Origin: Legionella erythra
Lineage (GTDB): Bacteria > Pseudomonadota > Gammaproteobacteria > Legionellales > Legionellaceae
Assembly: GCF_001467615.1 (NCBI RefSeq)
Contig: NZ_LNYA01000011.1
Location: forward strand, 1 to 41,820
DNA: 41,820 nucleotides
Direction: 5' to 3'
The notes below the pieces were generated by a model. That model did no database searches. It was not told the origin of the DNA and saw only the letters and a list, made by a program, of their open reading frames with translations. Below are positions 8,016 through 15,645 of the stretch, in pieces (position 1 is the first letter of the stretch; every line of letters begins with the position of its first letter). Position numbers and translations under genes: made by a program.

Positions 8016-9299
8016 ATGCCATTTCAACTTACGTATTTTAAAACCATCGATTTGAGCGGAACGTCATTCGCTGAAAAAATAAAGAACACGCTTAGCCTTT
8101 TGGTAGATCCTGTAGAGATTGATGAAATTCCCGAGAAGCCGGTGATAGTGAGATACGTTCGCAGTAACGCATTCAGGGTCATGTCCGCAGTTGTACTCCA
8201 GGAGATGTTGGACTATAAACAAAGCCGCCTCAGCTATATTTCATTGCATTCAAATGACAAGAGTAAAATTGCCCTGGCGCTCAAGAAATCAGAAGCATTC
8301 ACAACGCTTGAGCATCATTATAAAAGTTTCCTGGAATCCTTGATTGCTGCTCAATACAGCTATGGGGAGATTCTAACGCTTTGTAAATCGTTTGAAGAAA
8401 AATGGGATTTCTATTACAGCATTGATCCCCAGCTTAAAGATAAGGAGCTTTTGCAGCACACCCGTTTGGCCATATCGCCTAAGAATCGACCGGCCTTTGA
8501 TCATTTTGCGACGTGTTTTACGCCTGCCCTGATGAGTACTGATTTTATTGCGCTGAGCTCATTTGTTGAGGGCTTGGCCAGTCAACAGCAATCCACCTAT
8601 GAAAAATATAAAGGCGACGAGAAATCATTCGCTGGATTACAGAATGATGAAGTCTATTGCCCATCCACCAGACTGGTGATTGATGCAAGAGAATCGCTCA
8701 CTACCCAAAATAATGCCCGCAATTTCATTGATATTTACATGGTTTTAGCGATGATGGCCAAGGTGGAGGCACCCGAAATCAACGTGTTTCTTGAAAGTAA
8801 GCCGGCTGATTACATGCAAAAATGTGAGCAAAAATTATACTGCTACCTGCATAATTCATGGCTCCTGGGCTTTACTAAAACAGAAACCCAACTCTTGTCC
8901 GATATGGGGGGCGCAAAAATTAAAAAGGCACTCCCCCGCGATCACAGCCATCTTTGGCAGCTTGAATGCACGCCCAAGCAAAACACCCTTAAGATTCTTA
9001 TCGATTACAGCAAGCTGGATTCTGCCTTTCCGAGGGTATCCCTGTTTTTTACAGCTCATCGCGGCCGCCATCATCATGAGGCCGTTAAAAAGGCAGTCGA
9101 GGGGCTTGTCCAGGGGGAGAAAATGAAAACCGTTTTAAATACGCTGGAAACCGAAGCAAGAGAGCACCCTCAGTTTAATGAAGAAGGATCACTGATGTGT
9201 CGTTTGCGTTTTATCGATATGCATGTCGGGCCGCGTCCTGCTATCGAAACAGTATCAGCTAAAACACCACCCGAAGAAGTGGTTATTTCTCCAAAATAA
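8016..9299 (+). CDS. Orphan 427-residue protein, possible effector
   Basis: I do not recognise the family. It is a soluble, mainly helical-looking protein with no signal peptide or membrane segment. There are two cysteines close to its middle and a His-rich patch near the C-terminus ('AHRGRHHHEAVKKAVEGL', about residues 348-365). The last residues (TPPEEVVISPK) contain an EE pair eight residues from the end and an Ile at -4, compatible with, but not proof of, a Dot/Icm signal. The ATG at 8016 has a good ribosome site (GGGAGA, 7 nt upstream). It is followed by a strong terminator that separates it from a convergent phospholipase-like gene. The accessory neighbourhood and lack of a recognisable family suggest a lineage-specific gene. 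Confidence 0.72.
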   Translation: MPFQLTYFKTIDLSGTSFAEKIKNTLSLLVDPVEIDEIPEKPVIVRYVRSNAFRVMSAVVLQEMLDYKQSRLSYISLHSNDKSKIALALKKSEAFTTLEHHYKSFLESLIAAQYSYGEILTLCKSFEEKWDFYYSIDPQLKDKELLQHTRLAISPKNRPAFDHFATCFTPALMSTDFIALSSFVEGLASQQQSTYEKYKGDEKSFAGLQNDEVYCPSTRLVIDARESLTTQNNARNFIDIYMVLAMMAKVEAPEINVFLESKPADYMQKCEQKLYCYLHNSWLLGFTKTETQLLSDMGGAKIKKALPRDHSHLWQLECTPKQNTLKILIDYSKLDSAFPRVSLFFTAHRGRHHHEAVKKAVEGLVQGEKMKTVLNTLETEAREHPQFNEEGSLMCRLRFIDMHVGPRPAIETVSAKTPPEEVVISPK

Positions 9300-9308
9300 A
9301 GGAATTCG

Positions 9309-9349
9309 CCTCATTGGCCATGCATGAATGGCCAATGAGGTGTGTTTTT
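9309..9349. terminator. Rho-independent terminator between convergent genes
   Basis: A perfect 13-bp stem, CCTCATTGGCCAT (9309-9321) with ATGGCCAATGAGG (9328-9340), and a 6-nt loop is followed by TGTGTTTTT. It terminates the plus-strand 427-residue gene and lies right after the stop of the minus-strand phospholipase gene, so it may also act on that transcript although the U-tract is only on the plus side. Confidence 0.85.
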
Positions 9350-10934
9350 AATAGGCAAAGCTATGTTCAGCCTGCACGGGATTATCCTTCGGCTTATGGG
9401 ATCGGAGGGCTAGAAAGCCATGAGTTTGAAGCGCGCCAGGTTGATTAGATAGTTCGTGTCGCTGCCAACTGGACTTTACTGGGGTGACCTTAACCGTCGG
9501 TGCCGGTTCTTCTGAGAGCCCTTGCGTTATTTTTGTTGACGATTGGGTTAATGGTTCCGATGTTTTAACCACTGGCTTGATAATCTCGGGTTTGAAAAAC
9601 AGCCCACCCACACGCAGTTTCAAGACTAAAAGAAAGGCTTTAAAGTAGGTTAACTGCTCATAATCATCTTTCTGCGCTGCCGGATTAGCCATGGTGTTGG
9701 CATACTCCTCAGGGGATAATTGTTTGATTGACCGAACATTCTTGCGATAATAAATGTCCTTACCCTGGGCAATAAATAAGGGCTGGGGCTGCGGTTTATC
9801 CAGATCGATTTCCGGTAAAAAAGTCAGACCCCCATAATTTTCGGGTTGACGCATCGTGCCGTCGTGCAGCAGTCGAGCGATATCACCCAGTGAATTATCC
9901 ATGCCATTGATCAACATATCGCTGTTGCCATTGTTTTGGCGTTGAAAATAAGTGCCATCGCCGTAAACTTTATGATCCTCACGAATCATGATGAAAGGCT
10001 CATCATTTGGTTTGGTCTGAGTTGAAATAACAGGGGTAAACGGATTGCTGGCTGTAATGCTGACCGAGTTGTCTTCATTGTGCATGTTATTGACTAAAAT
10101 GCCGCCCCAAATACCGAAGTTTTTTGGCAGATTTTTGCGCATCATGCCCATGCGGCTTAAATGGCCGGCAGCAAAGTGGTCGGAATAAAAATGCATGGCG
10201 AATAAATCGCGGGCAACCGCCATGGCGTGGTAACGATGGCCTAATTCGATATAAATGTCTTTTTGCGATTTTCCTGCGAATTTATAGTTGTTGTTGTCTT
10301 TATCATCCCGGATTTTTTGCAGATTGGCTTTTAATTTGGCTGGTAACTTGTCGCTGTCTTCTTGAATCCTTCCTGCAGCCAGTTCTTTGCATACATAGGC
10401 CAAGTGGGCCATACGCAGGGCCGAGCGGTGGCCGACGATGTAAGCCCTGAGTGACCAGGGCGAAAAATGGGCCTCATTATTGTTCAATTTTTCCCCGTAT
10501 CCTGGGACAAGCAAGGCATACGCCGCCTGTTGCAGAAGGCTGGGAAGAGGACTTTTTTCAATGGCATAAATGCGTTGAATATCGGATTGTTTCACCTTAG
10601 AGGAGGCCAAATCTTCAAAAGCGCCCCGAAAAGCCTGTATTTCTGGAGTTGAAATGGGTTTGGTGATCACTTCTTTGTTATCAGTCCCTTGGGGTGTTTG
10701 TAATTGCAAACCCCAGCCTGCGAGCGTGTAATAGTCGCCGGCCAAAGCGACGATGTCACCGGCGCTTAATTGCAGATCAAGCGGCATGGGAATGCCATCT
10801 ACTTTATGCATCATCCGCACTTTTAAGGTTTGCTTGTCGTCAGGCGACAGATTTTCACTGCCTTCCAGATAGGGATTGGCAAATGTTACGATACGGATTT
10901 GGTTGCCCGCTTGTTTATGCTCGTTCGTTTCCAT
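9348..10934 (-). CDS. Zinc-dependent phospholipase C-like protein (PlcC/CegC1 type)
   Basis: A 528-residue protein resembling the Legionella PlcA/PlcB/PlcC phospholipase C family (zinc metallophospholipases; PlcC/CegC1 is a Dot/Icm substrate). Visible: 'HFSPWSLRAYIVGHRSALRMA', then H248-F-Y-S-D252-H253-F-A-A-G-H258, the D-x-F-x-x-G-H type metal-ligand helix seen in zinc phospholipases C, and M-H285-N-E-D-N289, another typical ligand motif. The C-terminal ~130 residues are Pro/Lys/Thr-rich and probably flexible. No signal peptide is present, which fits Dot/Icm rather than type II export. ATG 10934 has AAGGG six nt upstream; a TTG one codon earlier is less likely. The perfect PmrA-type box upstream supports effector-type regulation. 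Substrate (phosphatidylcholine or other) cannot be read from sequence. Confidence 0.7.
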   Translation of the reverse strand: METNEHKQAGNQIRIVTFANPYLEGSENLSPDDKQTLKVRMMHKVDGIPMPLDLQLSAGDIVALAGDYYTLAGWGLQLQTPQGTDNKEVITKPISTPEIQAFRGAFEDLASSKVKQSDIQRIYAIEKSPLPSLLQQAAYALLVPGYGEKLNNNEAHFSPWSLRAYIVGHRSALRMAHLAYVCKELAAGRIQEDSDKLPAKLKANLQKIRDDKDNNNYKFAGKSQKDIYIELGHRYHAMAVARDLFAMHFYSDHFAAGHLSRMGMMRKNLPKNFGIWGGILVNNMHNEDNSVSITASNPFTPVISTQTKPNDEPFIMIREDHKVYGDGTYFQRQNNGNSDMLINGMDNSLGDIARLLHDGTMRQPENYGGLTFLPEIDLDKPQPQPLFIAQGKDIYYRKNVRSIKQLSPEEYANTMANPAAQKDDYEQLTYFKAFLLVLKLRVGGLFFKPEIIKPVVKTSEPLTQSSTKITQGLSEEPAPTVKVTPVKSSWQRHELSNQPGALQTHGFLALRSHKPKDNPVQAEHSFAY

Positions 10935-10963
10935 CAATGACCCTTAGGGTTACTACTGTTGAT

Positions 10964-10996
10964 AGGATAACCGATAAAAATTAAGATATCCTTAAA
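10964..10996 (-). promoter_or_regulatory. PmrA-type operator with -10 element
   Basis: Read on the minus strand, TTTAAG-GATAT-CTTAAT (plus 10996 down to 10980) is a perfect match to YTTAAK-N5-YTTAAK. Exactly 10 nt downstream is TATCCT (10969-10964), a plausible -10 hexamer. The start codon of the phospholipase-like gene is at 10934. The layout is the same as at 98-130. Confidence 0.7.
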
Positions 10997-11390
10997 CTGG
11001 CTTTTTGAGCCTGACAAACAAAATGCACCCGTAGGATCACATGCTGTGCTCCTGGTATTTCTTTTTCACGTCTTAAATTCCGGGAGAATCCCATCATGAA
11101 CATAGCCATCATCGTCCAAGGTGAGGGGCTTTTTCTTGCAGGTTACTATCCCTGGTCAGTTTAAGCGTGATAAAAATCATCAGAGTAGCATCATAACCAA
11201 AGTGCTCATCAAATTGCATCATTGCCTGATGTTTTTCTTTGAATGTGGAAACGGCCTCTCGTTTGACAGGGTATCGAGAGGAAGTAGCCTGAAAATAGCC
11301 ATTGATTGTTTATTTCCAAATTGATTTTCTGTTTAGCGAAACAATAAAAATGCTAACATTAACCTTTAAACAAGAACTGAGATTATCCCA
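10997..11390. other. Intergenic region before hemE
   Basis: About 390 nt without a convincing gene between the phospholipase promoter and hemE. It holds a 22-codon open frame from ATG 11096 (MNIAIIVQGEGLFLAGYYPWSV) with only a weak ribosome site, a short perfect hairpin (CCTCTCG 11255-11261 with CGAGAGG 11275-11281), and an AT-rich stretch from ~11310 that presumably contains the hemE promoter. No terminator or RNA gene was recognised. Confidence 0.5.
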
Positions 11391-12455
11391 ATGAATGACC
11401 GCCATCAATCCCTGTTTTTACGCGCTTTAAAACAACAATCAGTCCCTCGCACGCCGGTTTGGTTAATGCGGCAGGCAGGCCGTTATCTTCCTGAATACCG
11501 CCAGGTGCGTCAGCAAGCGGGGGATTTTTTAAGCCTGTGCAAAAATCCGCAACTGGCTTGCGAAGTCACGCTGCAACCCCTGCGCCGTTATCCGCTGGAT
11601 GCGGCCATTTTATTTTCCGATATTTTGACTATCCCTGACGCCATGGGATTAGGGCTTTATTTTGCGGAAGGCGAAGGCCCAGGCTTTCACAAACCCTTGC
11701 GTACAATCCGTGATATTGAAGCATTGCCTCATGTCGCCGTTGTTGATGAGCTAAACTATGTTATGGAGGCTGTGCGTTTGATTCGCGGGGCGATGCCATC
11801 GCATCTACCCCTCATTGGCTTTTCCGGAAGTCCCTGGACATTGGCCTGCTACATGGTCGAAGGCAAGGGCAGCCGCGATTACAAGCAAATGCTGACCTTG
11901 CTCTATAATGAGCCGCAGGCTGCCTATGCCTTACTGGAAAAACTCGCGGTTGCAGTCAGCGCCTATCTTCAAGAGCAAATTCGTGCCGGGGTGGATGCCG
12001 TCATGCTGTTTGATACCTGGGGCGGCCTGCTCAGCACGTCAAATTACCAACAATTTTCGCTTCATTTCATGGAGAAAATTGTCAGAGAAATTAAACAGAG
12101 TTTCCCCGACCTACCGATTATTCTTTTTACTAAAGGCGGGGGGCAATGGCTGGAGGCTATGGCTATGACCGGCTGCGATGCGTTAGGACTGGATTGGACT
12201 TGTGATTTGCAAGGCGCCAGAGCGCGGGTAGGCAAGCGAGTGGCTTTGCAGGGTAACCTGGATCCGACGGTGTTATTGGCGAACGAAAGCGTGATTCGTG
12301 AGGAAGTCAAAAAAGTGCTGGCCTCCTTCGGCAAGGGCAGTGGTCATGTCTTTAATCTTGGGCATGGCATTACGCCGGATGTTCCACCTGAACACGTCGC
12401 GGCCATGCTTGAAGCAGTCCATGAATACAGCCCATTTTATCACCAGGAGGATTGA
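11391..12455 (+). CDS. hemE: Uroporphyrinogen decarboxylase
   Basis: Decarboxylates the four acetate side chains of uroporphyrinogen III to give coproporphyrinogen III in haem synthesis. At 354 residues it has normal length. The N-terminal signature '[18 protein letters not shown]' with its substrate-binding arginines is intact, as are '[17 protein letters not shown]' (essential Asp), '[16 protein letters not shown]', 'LFDTWGG' and '[16 protein letters not shown]' near the end. The gene is followed with a 1-nt overlap by a YheT-like hydrolase, so the two are probably co-transcribed. Confidence 0.97.
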   Translation: MNDRHQSLFLRALKQQSVPRTPVWLMRQAGRYLPEYRQVRQQAGDFLSLCKNPQLACEVTLQPLRRYPLDAAILFSDILTIPDAMGLGLYFAEGEGPGFHKPLRTIRDIEALPHVAVVDELNYVMEAVRLIRGAMPSHLPLIGFSGSPWTLACYMVEGKGSRDYKQMLTLLYNEPQAAYALLEKLAVAVSAYLQEQIRAGVDAVMLFDTWGGLLSTSNYQQFSLHFMEKIVREIKQSFPDLPIILFTKGGGQWLEAMAMTGCDALGLDWTCDLQGARARVGKRVALQGNLDPTVLLANESVIREEVKKVLASFGKGSGHVFNLGHGITPDVPPEHVAAMLEAVHEYSPFYHQED

Positions 12456-13459
12456 TGATCATCGAAAGCGGCTTTAAACCGGCTTGGTGGTTAATGAATG
12501 GTCATGGGCAAACACTTTACCCGACCATGATGCGCCGTGTCACAGCGCCAGTTGATAAGATGGAGCGCGTTGAATTGCCTGACGGTGATTTTATTGATTT
12601 AGCGTGGGCTGTAAATGGTCTGGCTGGTGATACGCCGTTGGTTATTCTACTCCATGGTCTCGGTGGCAGTATTGAATCGACCTATGCCGCCGGCTTAATG
12701 AGTGTTTTCAACCAGCATGGTTGGCGAGCCATGCTCATGCATTTCCGAGGTGCCAGTCAAGAACCTAATCGTCTTGCGCGTGCTTATCATTCGGGTGATA
12801 CGGGCGATTTGGATTATTTATTACACGTATTGGCTGAGCGTGAACCGGACACATTAAAAGCGGTGGTTGGGGTTTCGCTGGGGGGAAATGTCGTATTGAA
12901 ATGGTTGGGAGAGCAGGGAGAACAACACCTCGTCAATCCGGCTGTTGCCGTTTCCGTTCCTTTCCAGTTGCGACTGGTCGCCGACAAAATTGGCCAGGGA
13001 TTTTCCCGCATTTACCAGTCTTACCTTTTGCGGCGCTTGAAAAAGGTATTTAGCCGCAAGATTGCATTACTAAAGCCTGATTTGCCCGAAGAATTGATGA
13101 ATGTCAATCAATGGCATTGTTTCTGGACTTTTGATGAAAAAGTGACGGCGCCTTTGCACGGTTTTGCCAATGTGCATGCCTATTATCGCCAAGCAAGTTG
13201 TCATTCCTACTTAAGTAAAATTGCCACGCCGACGTTAATTATTCATGCATTAGACGATCCATTCATGACACCGGACGTTGTTCCCGAAGAGCAGGCCTTG
13301 TCGGAACAAGTGACTCTGGAACTGAGTAAGCGAGGGGGGCATGTGGGTTTTATCAGCGGCGGTGTTCCGGGGCGGCCCGTCTATTGGCTTGAAGAGCGCA
13401 TCCCTGTGCACCTTCAGCAGCATTTTAGCCAGTTTGGAATTGACGGCTCAATTGAATAG
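12455..13459 (+). CDS. YheT-like alpha/beta hydrolase
   Basis: A 334-residue cytosolic alpha/beta-hydrolase of the YheT/EMB8 group. The family opening 'FKPAWWLMNGHGQTLYPTM' is clear, the oxyanion segment is 'ILLHGLGGSIES', the nucleophile elbow is 'GVSLGGN' (Ser), the acid lies in 'IIHALDDPFM' and the catalytic His in 'KRGGHVGFISGG'. The natural substrate is unknown; relatives act on carboxyl esters. The start at ATG 12455 is chosen because AGGAGG lies four nt upstream, inside the end of hemE. Its 3' end overlaps that of the convergent DAHP synthase gene by 35 bp. Confidence 0.9.
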   Translation: MIIESGFKPAWWLMNGHGQTLYPTMMRRVTAPVDKMERVELPDGDFIDLAWAVNGLAGDTPLVILLHGLGGSIESTYAAGLMSVFNQHGWRAMLMHFRGASQEPNRLARAYHSGDTGDLDYLLHVLAEREPDTLKAVVGVSLGGNVVLKWLGEQGEQHLVNPAVAVSVPFQLRLVADKIGQGFSRIYQSYLLRRLKKVFSRKIALLKPDLPEELMNVNQWHCFWTFDEKVTAPLHGFANVHAYYRQASCHSYLSKIATPTLIIHALDDPFMTPDVVPEEQALSEQVTLELSKRGGHVGFISGGVPGRPVYWLEERIPVHLQQHFSQFGIDGSIE

Positions 13460-14759
13460 CCATTTCCAGGGATTGTTCATAATTCAAGCGGGGATCAACC
13501 AGGCTGCGATAGGCATGCTTTAAATCCTCCTCACTTAAACCACGGGCGCCACCAATGCACTCGGTGACGTTATCCCCGGTTAATTCAAAATGCACGCCAC
13601 CCAGATAACTGTTCATCTGATGATGAATAGTAACCGCTTGCTGCAACTCCGAAAGAATATTGTCAAAACGCCGGGTTTTAATGCCGTCTGCCGTAGTTTC
13701 CGTATTGCCATGCATGGGGTCGCAGGACCAGGTAACGGGAAAGCCGCTATCCTGTACGGCTTGAATCAACGAAGGCAGCAGCTTTTCAATTTGATTGGCA
13801 CCCAGGCGGGTGATGAGCAGCACGCGGCCTTCTTCGCGCTCGGGATTGACTTTGTGTAACAAATCGTTAAGCCAGTCTTTAGTAGCCGATGGGCCGATTT
13901 TAATGCCGATGGGATTTTGAATGCCGCGAATGAATTCCACATGAGCGCTGTCAAGCTGCGCGGTGCGCATGCCTATCCAGGGCAAGTGCGTGGATAAATT
14001 GTACCACAGGCCATCCTGCGGTTTACGCGTCAGCGCCTGCTCATAATGGAGATGCAGGGCTTCATGCGACGTATAAAAATCGACCTTGTTCAGGCTGCTG
14101 TTGCGTAAGCCATCAATGCTTTCAAGAAAATCAAGTGAGTCAGCAATCGAGCGGACAATCGCATTGTATTCCTCCGCCTGCGGTGAATGTTCGACAAAAC
14201 TTAAATCCCAGCGCTGCGGGTGGTGCAGATCGGCAAAGCCGCCGTTAAGCAGGGCACGGATGTAATTTAAAGTCATGGCGGCACAGCTGTAACCCTTGAG
14301 CAACAACTTGGGGTTAGGGATACGGGAATGGGCGTTAAACTCCGGGGAGTTGACCAAATCGCCGCGGTAACTCGGTAAAGTCACGCCGTCGACGGTTTCA
14401 AAATCAGACGAACGGGGTTTCGCGTATTGTCCGGCAATGCGGCCGACACGGATGATGGGTTTACGCATACCGTGGAGGAGCACCAGGCTCATTTGCAGCA
14501 AAATTTTTAATTTGTTGCTGATAACCTGCGAGCGACAATCATTAAATGATTCGGCACAGTCACCGCCCTGTAAAATAAAAGCCTGTCCCCGACCGGCGCG
14601 GGCTATGGCCAGTTTCAGCCTTTTAATTTCGCCGCTGGTGACTAAAGGCGGCATTTGACTTAACTGCTCGACCACCCGCGACAGTTGAATTTCATCGGGG
14701 TAAGTGGCTGCCTGCTGGTAAGAAAACTGCTGCCAGGAAACAGGGGACCAAGAACTCAT
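13425..14759 (-). CDS. Class II 3-deoxy-D-arabino-heptulosonate 7-phosphate synthase
   Basis: Condenses phosphoenolpyruvate and erythrose 4-phosphate, the first step of the shikimate pathway. It is of the plant/mycobacterial type (class II), not the AroF/G/H type. Diagnostic segments are present: 'SWSPVSWQQFSYQQAATYPD' at the start, 'FILQGGDCAESF' with the metal-ligand Cys, 'RVGRIAGQYAKPRSS', 'SCDPMHGNT', and 'GGVHFELTGDNVTECIGG'. From the ATG at 14759 (AAGG six nt upstream) it is 444 residues, the usual class II length; 35 extra codons are open upstream but hydrophobic and unlike the family. It is divergent from grpE. Confidence 0.94.
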   Translation of the reverse strand: MSSWSPVSWQQFSYQQAATYPDEIQLSRVVEQLSQMPPLVTSGEIKRLKLAIARAGRGQAFILQGGDCAESFNDCRSQVISNKLKILLQMSLVLLHGMRKPIIRVGRIAGQYAKPRSSDFETVDGVTLPSYRGDLVNSPEFNAHSRIPNPKLLLKGYSCAAMTLNYIRALLNGGFADLHHPQRWDLSFVEHSPQAEEYNAIVRSIADSLDFLESIDGLRNSSLNKVDFYTSHEALHLHYEQALTRKPQDGLWYNLSTHLPWIGMRTAQLDSAHVEFIRGIQNPIGIKIGPSATKDWLNDLLHKVNPEREEGRVLLITRLGANQIEKLLPSLIQAVQDSGFPVTWSCDPMHGNTETTADGIKTRRFDNILSELQQAVTIHHQMNSYLGGVHFELTGDNVTECIGGARGLSEEDLKHAYRSLVDPRLNYEQSLEMAIQLSRQFQTG

Positions 14760-14882
14760 AGTGAACCTTATGACTAGGCAAATATCCAAGTATGCGATGA
14801 ATGAACAGATTGCGCAAGATACGTCAAAAGCTATCTGCCTTAAAATCGCAACCGCTTTATTCATTATTATTGCACAGGAGGA

Positions 14883-14911
14883 CTTGAATTTTCTATCGTC
14901 GCCCCCAACTT
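14883..14911 (+). promoter_or_regulatory. Sigma-32-type heat-shock promoter of grpE
   Basis: CTTGAA (14883-14888), 14 nt, then CCCCAACTT (14903-14911) fits the RpoH pattern CTTGAA-N13-17-CCCCATNT with a good -35 and a slightly imperfect -10. It lies ~30 nt before the grpE ATG, in the right orientation. Confidence 0.65.
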
Positions 14912-14941
14912 AGAGCGTCTGATTGATGCGAGGAGTGGCTG

Positions 14942-15571
14942 ATGAGCGACAATAAAACAAAAAACTGGCAAAAAATTAAAGAGGAAAGTGAAGCCCTGGA
15001 GAGGGATGATCTGTTTGAGGATGATCACGATCTGGATGAGGATGCTGATCCCGAAGAACACATTGAAGGCGCTCTCGAACAACCCAGTATTGGTGGGCTT
15101 GAGGAGAAACTGCTGCTGGCTGAAAAACAGGCCCATGAGAATTGGGAAAAATCAGTCCGTGCGATAGCGGAGCTTGACAATGTTCGCCGCCGGGCGGAAC
15201 GTGATGTCGCCAATGCGCATCGCTATGGTCAGGAAAAACTCATTTCGTCCCTGTTGCCCATATTGGATAGCCTGGAGCAGGCGCTGCAACTGGCGGACAA
15301 AGACGCCAATACCGCCATGTATGAGGGCCTGCAGTTAACCATGAAGCTTTTTCTGGATGTGCTGGATAAGCATGACGTCAAGCAACTGGATCCACAGGGG
15401 GAAACTTTTAATCCGCAGGAACATGAGGCCATGTCCATGCAGGACGTGCCGGGAGCTGCACCCAATTCCATTGTTGCTGTGTTCCAGAAGGGTTACAAAC
15501 TCAACGATCGCATCATTCGTCCGGCGCGTGTTATTGTCGCCAAACCCAGGGCGATTGATGAAAATGTTTAA
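14942..15571 (+). CDS. grpE: Nucleotide-exchange factor GrpE
   Basis: Releases ADP from DnaK during the Hsp70 cycle and acts as a thermosensor; cytosolic dimer. At 209 residues it has family length. The first ~55 residues are very acidic and probably disordered, then a long coiled coil ('EEKLLLAEKQAHENWEKSVRAIAELDNVRRRAERD') and a four-helix segment lead to the C-terminal beta-domain ('HEAMSMQDVPGAAPNSIVAVFQKGYKLNDRIIRPARVIVAK'), which holds the GrpE signature. It starts the grpE-dnaK-dnaJ cluster and has its own heat-shock promoter. Confidence 0.97.
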   Translation: MSDNKTKNWQKIKEESEALERDDLFEDDHDLDEDADPEEHIEGALEQPSIGGLEEKLLLAEKQAHENWEKSVRAIAELDNVRRRAERDVANAHRYGQEKLISSLLPILDSLEQALQLADKDANTAMYEGLQLTMKLFLDVLDKHDVKQLDPQGETFNPQEHEAMSMQDVPGAAPNSIVAVFQKGYKLNDRIIRPARVIVAKPRAIDENV

Positions 15572-15576
15572 ATGCG

Positions 15577-15604
15577 CTTGAAATTGTTAAATTTCACCCC
15601 ATAT
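15577..15604 (+). promoter_or_regulatory. Sigma-32-type heat-shock promoter of dnaK
   Basis: CTTGAAA (15577-15583), 13 nt, CCCCATAT (15597-15604): essentially the full RpoH consensus. It lies between the grpE stop and the dnaK ATG (15646), so dnaK can be induced independently of grpE. Confidence 0.85.
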
Positions 15605-15645
15605 CAGAGACATGATGAATATATTAATAGTGGAGCAAGAATAAA

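Noticed and set aside
11096-11164. 22-codon open frame between the phospholipase promoter and hemE
   Set aside because: Short, weak ribosome site, no recognisable family and no supporting context.
11121-11324. 67-codon frame upstream of hemE
   Set aside because: Low-complexity, Phe/Cys/His-biased translation with no ribosome site; looks like chance reading of non-coding DNA.
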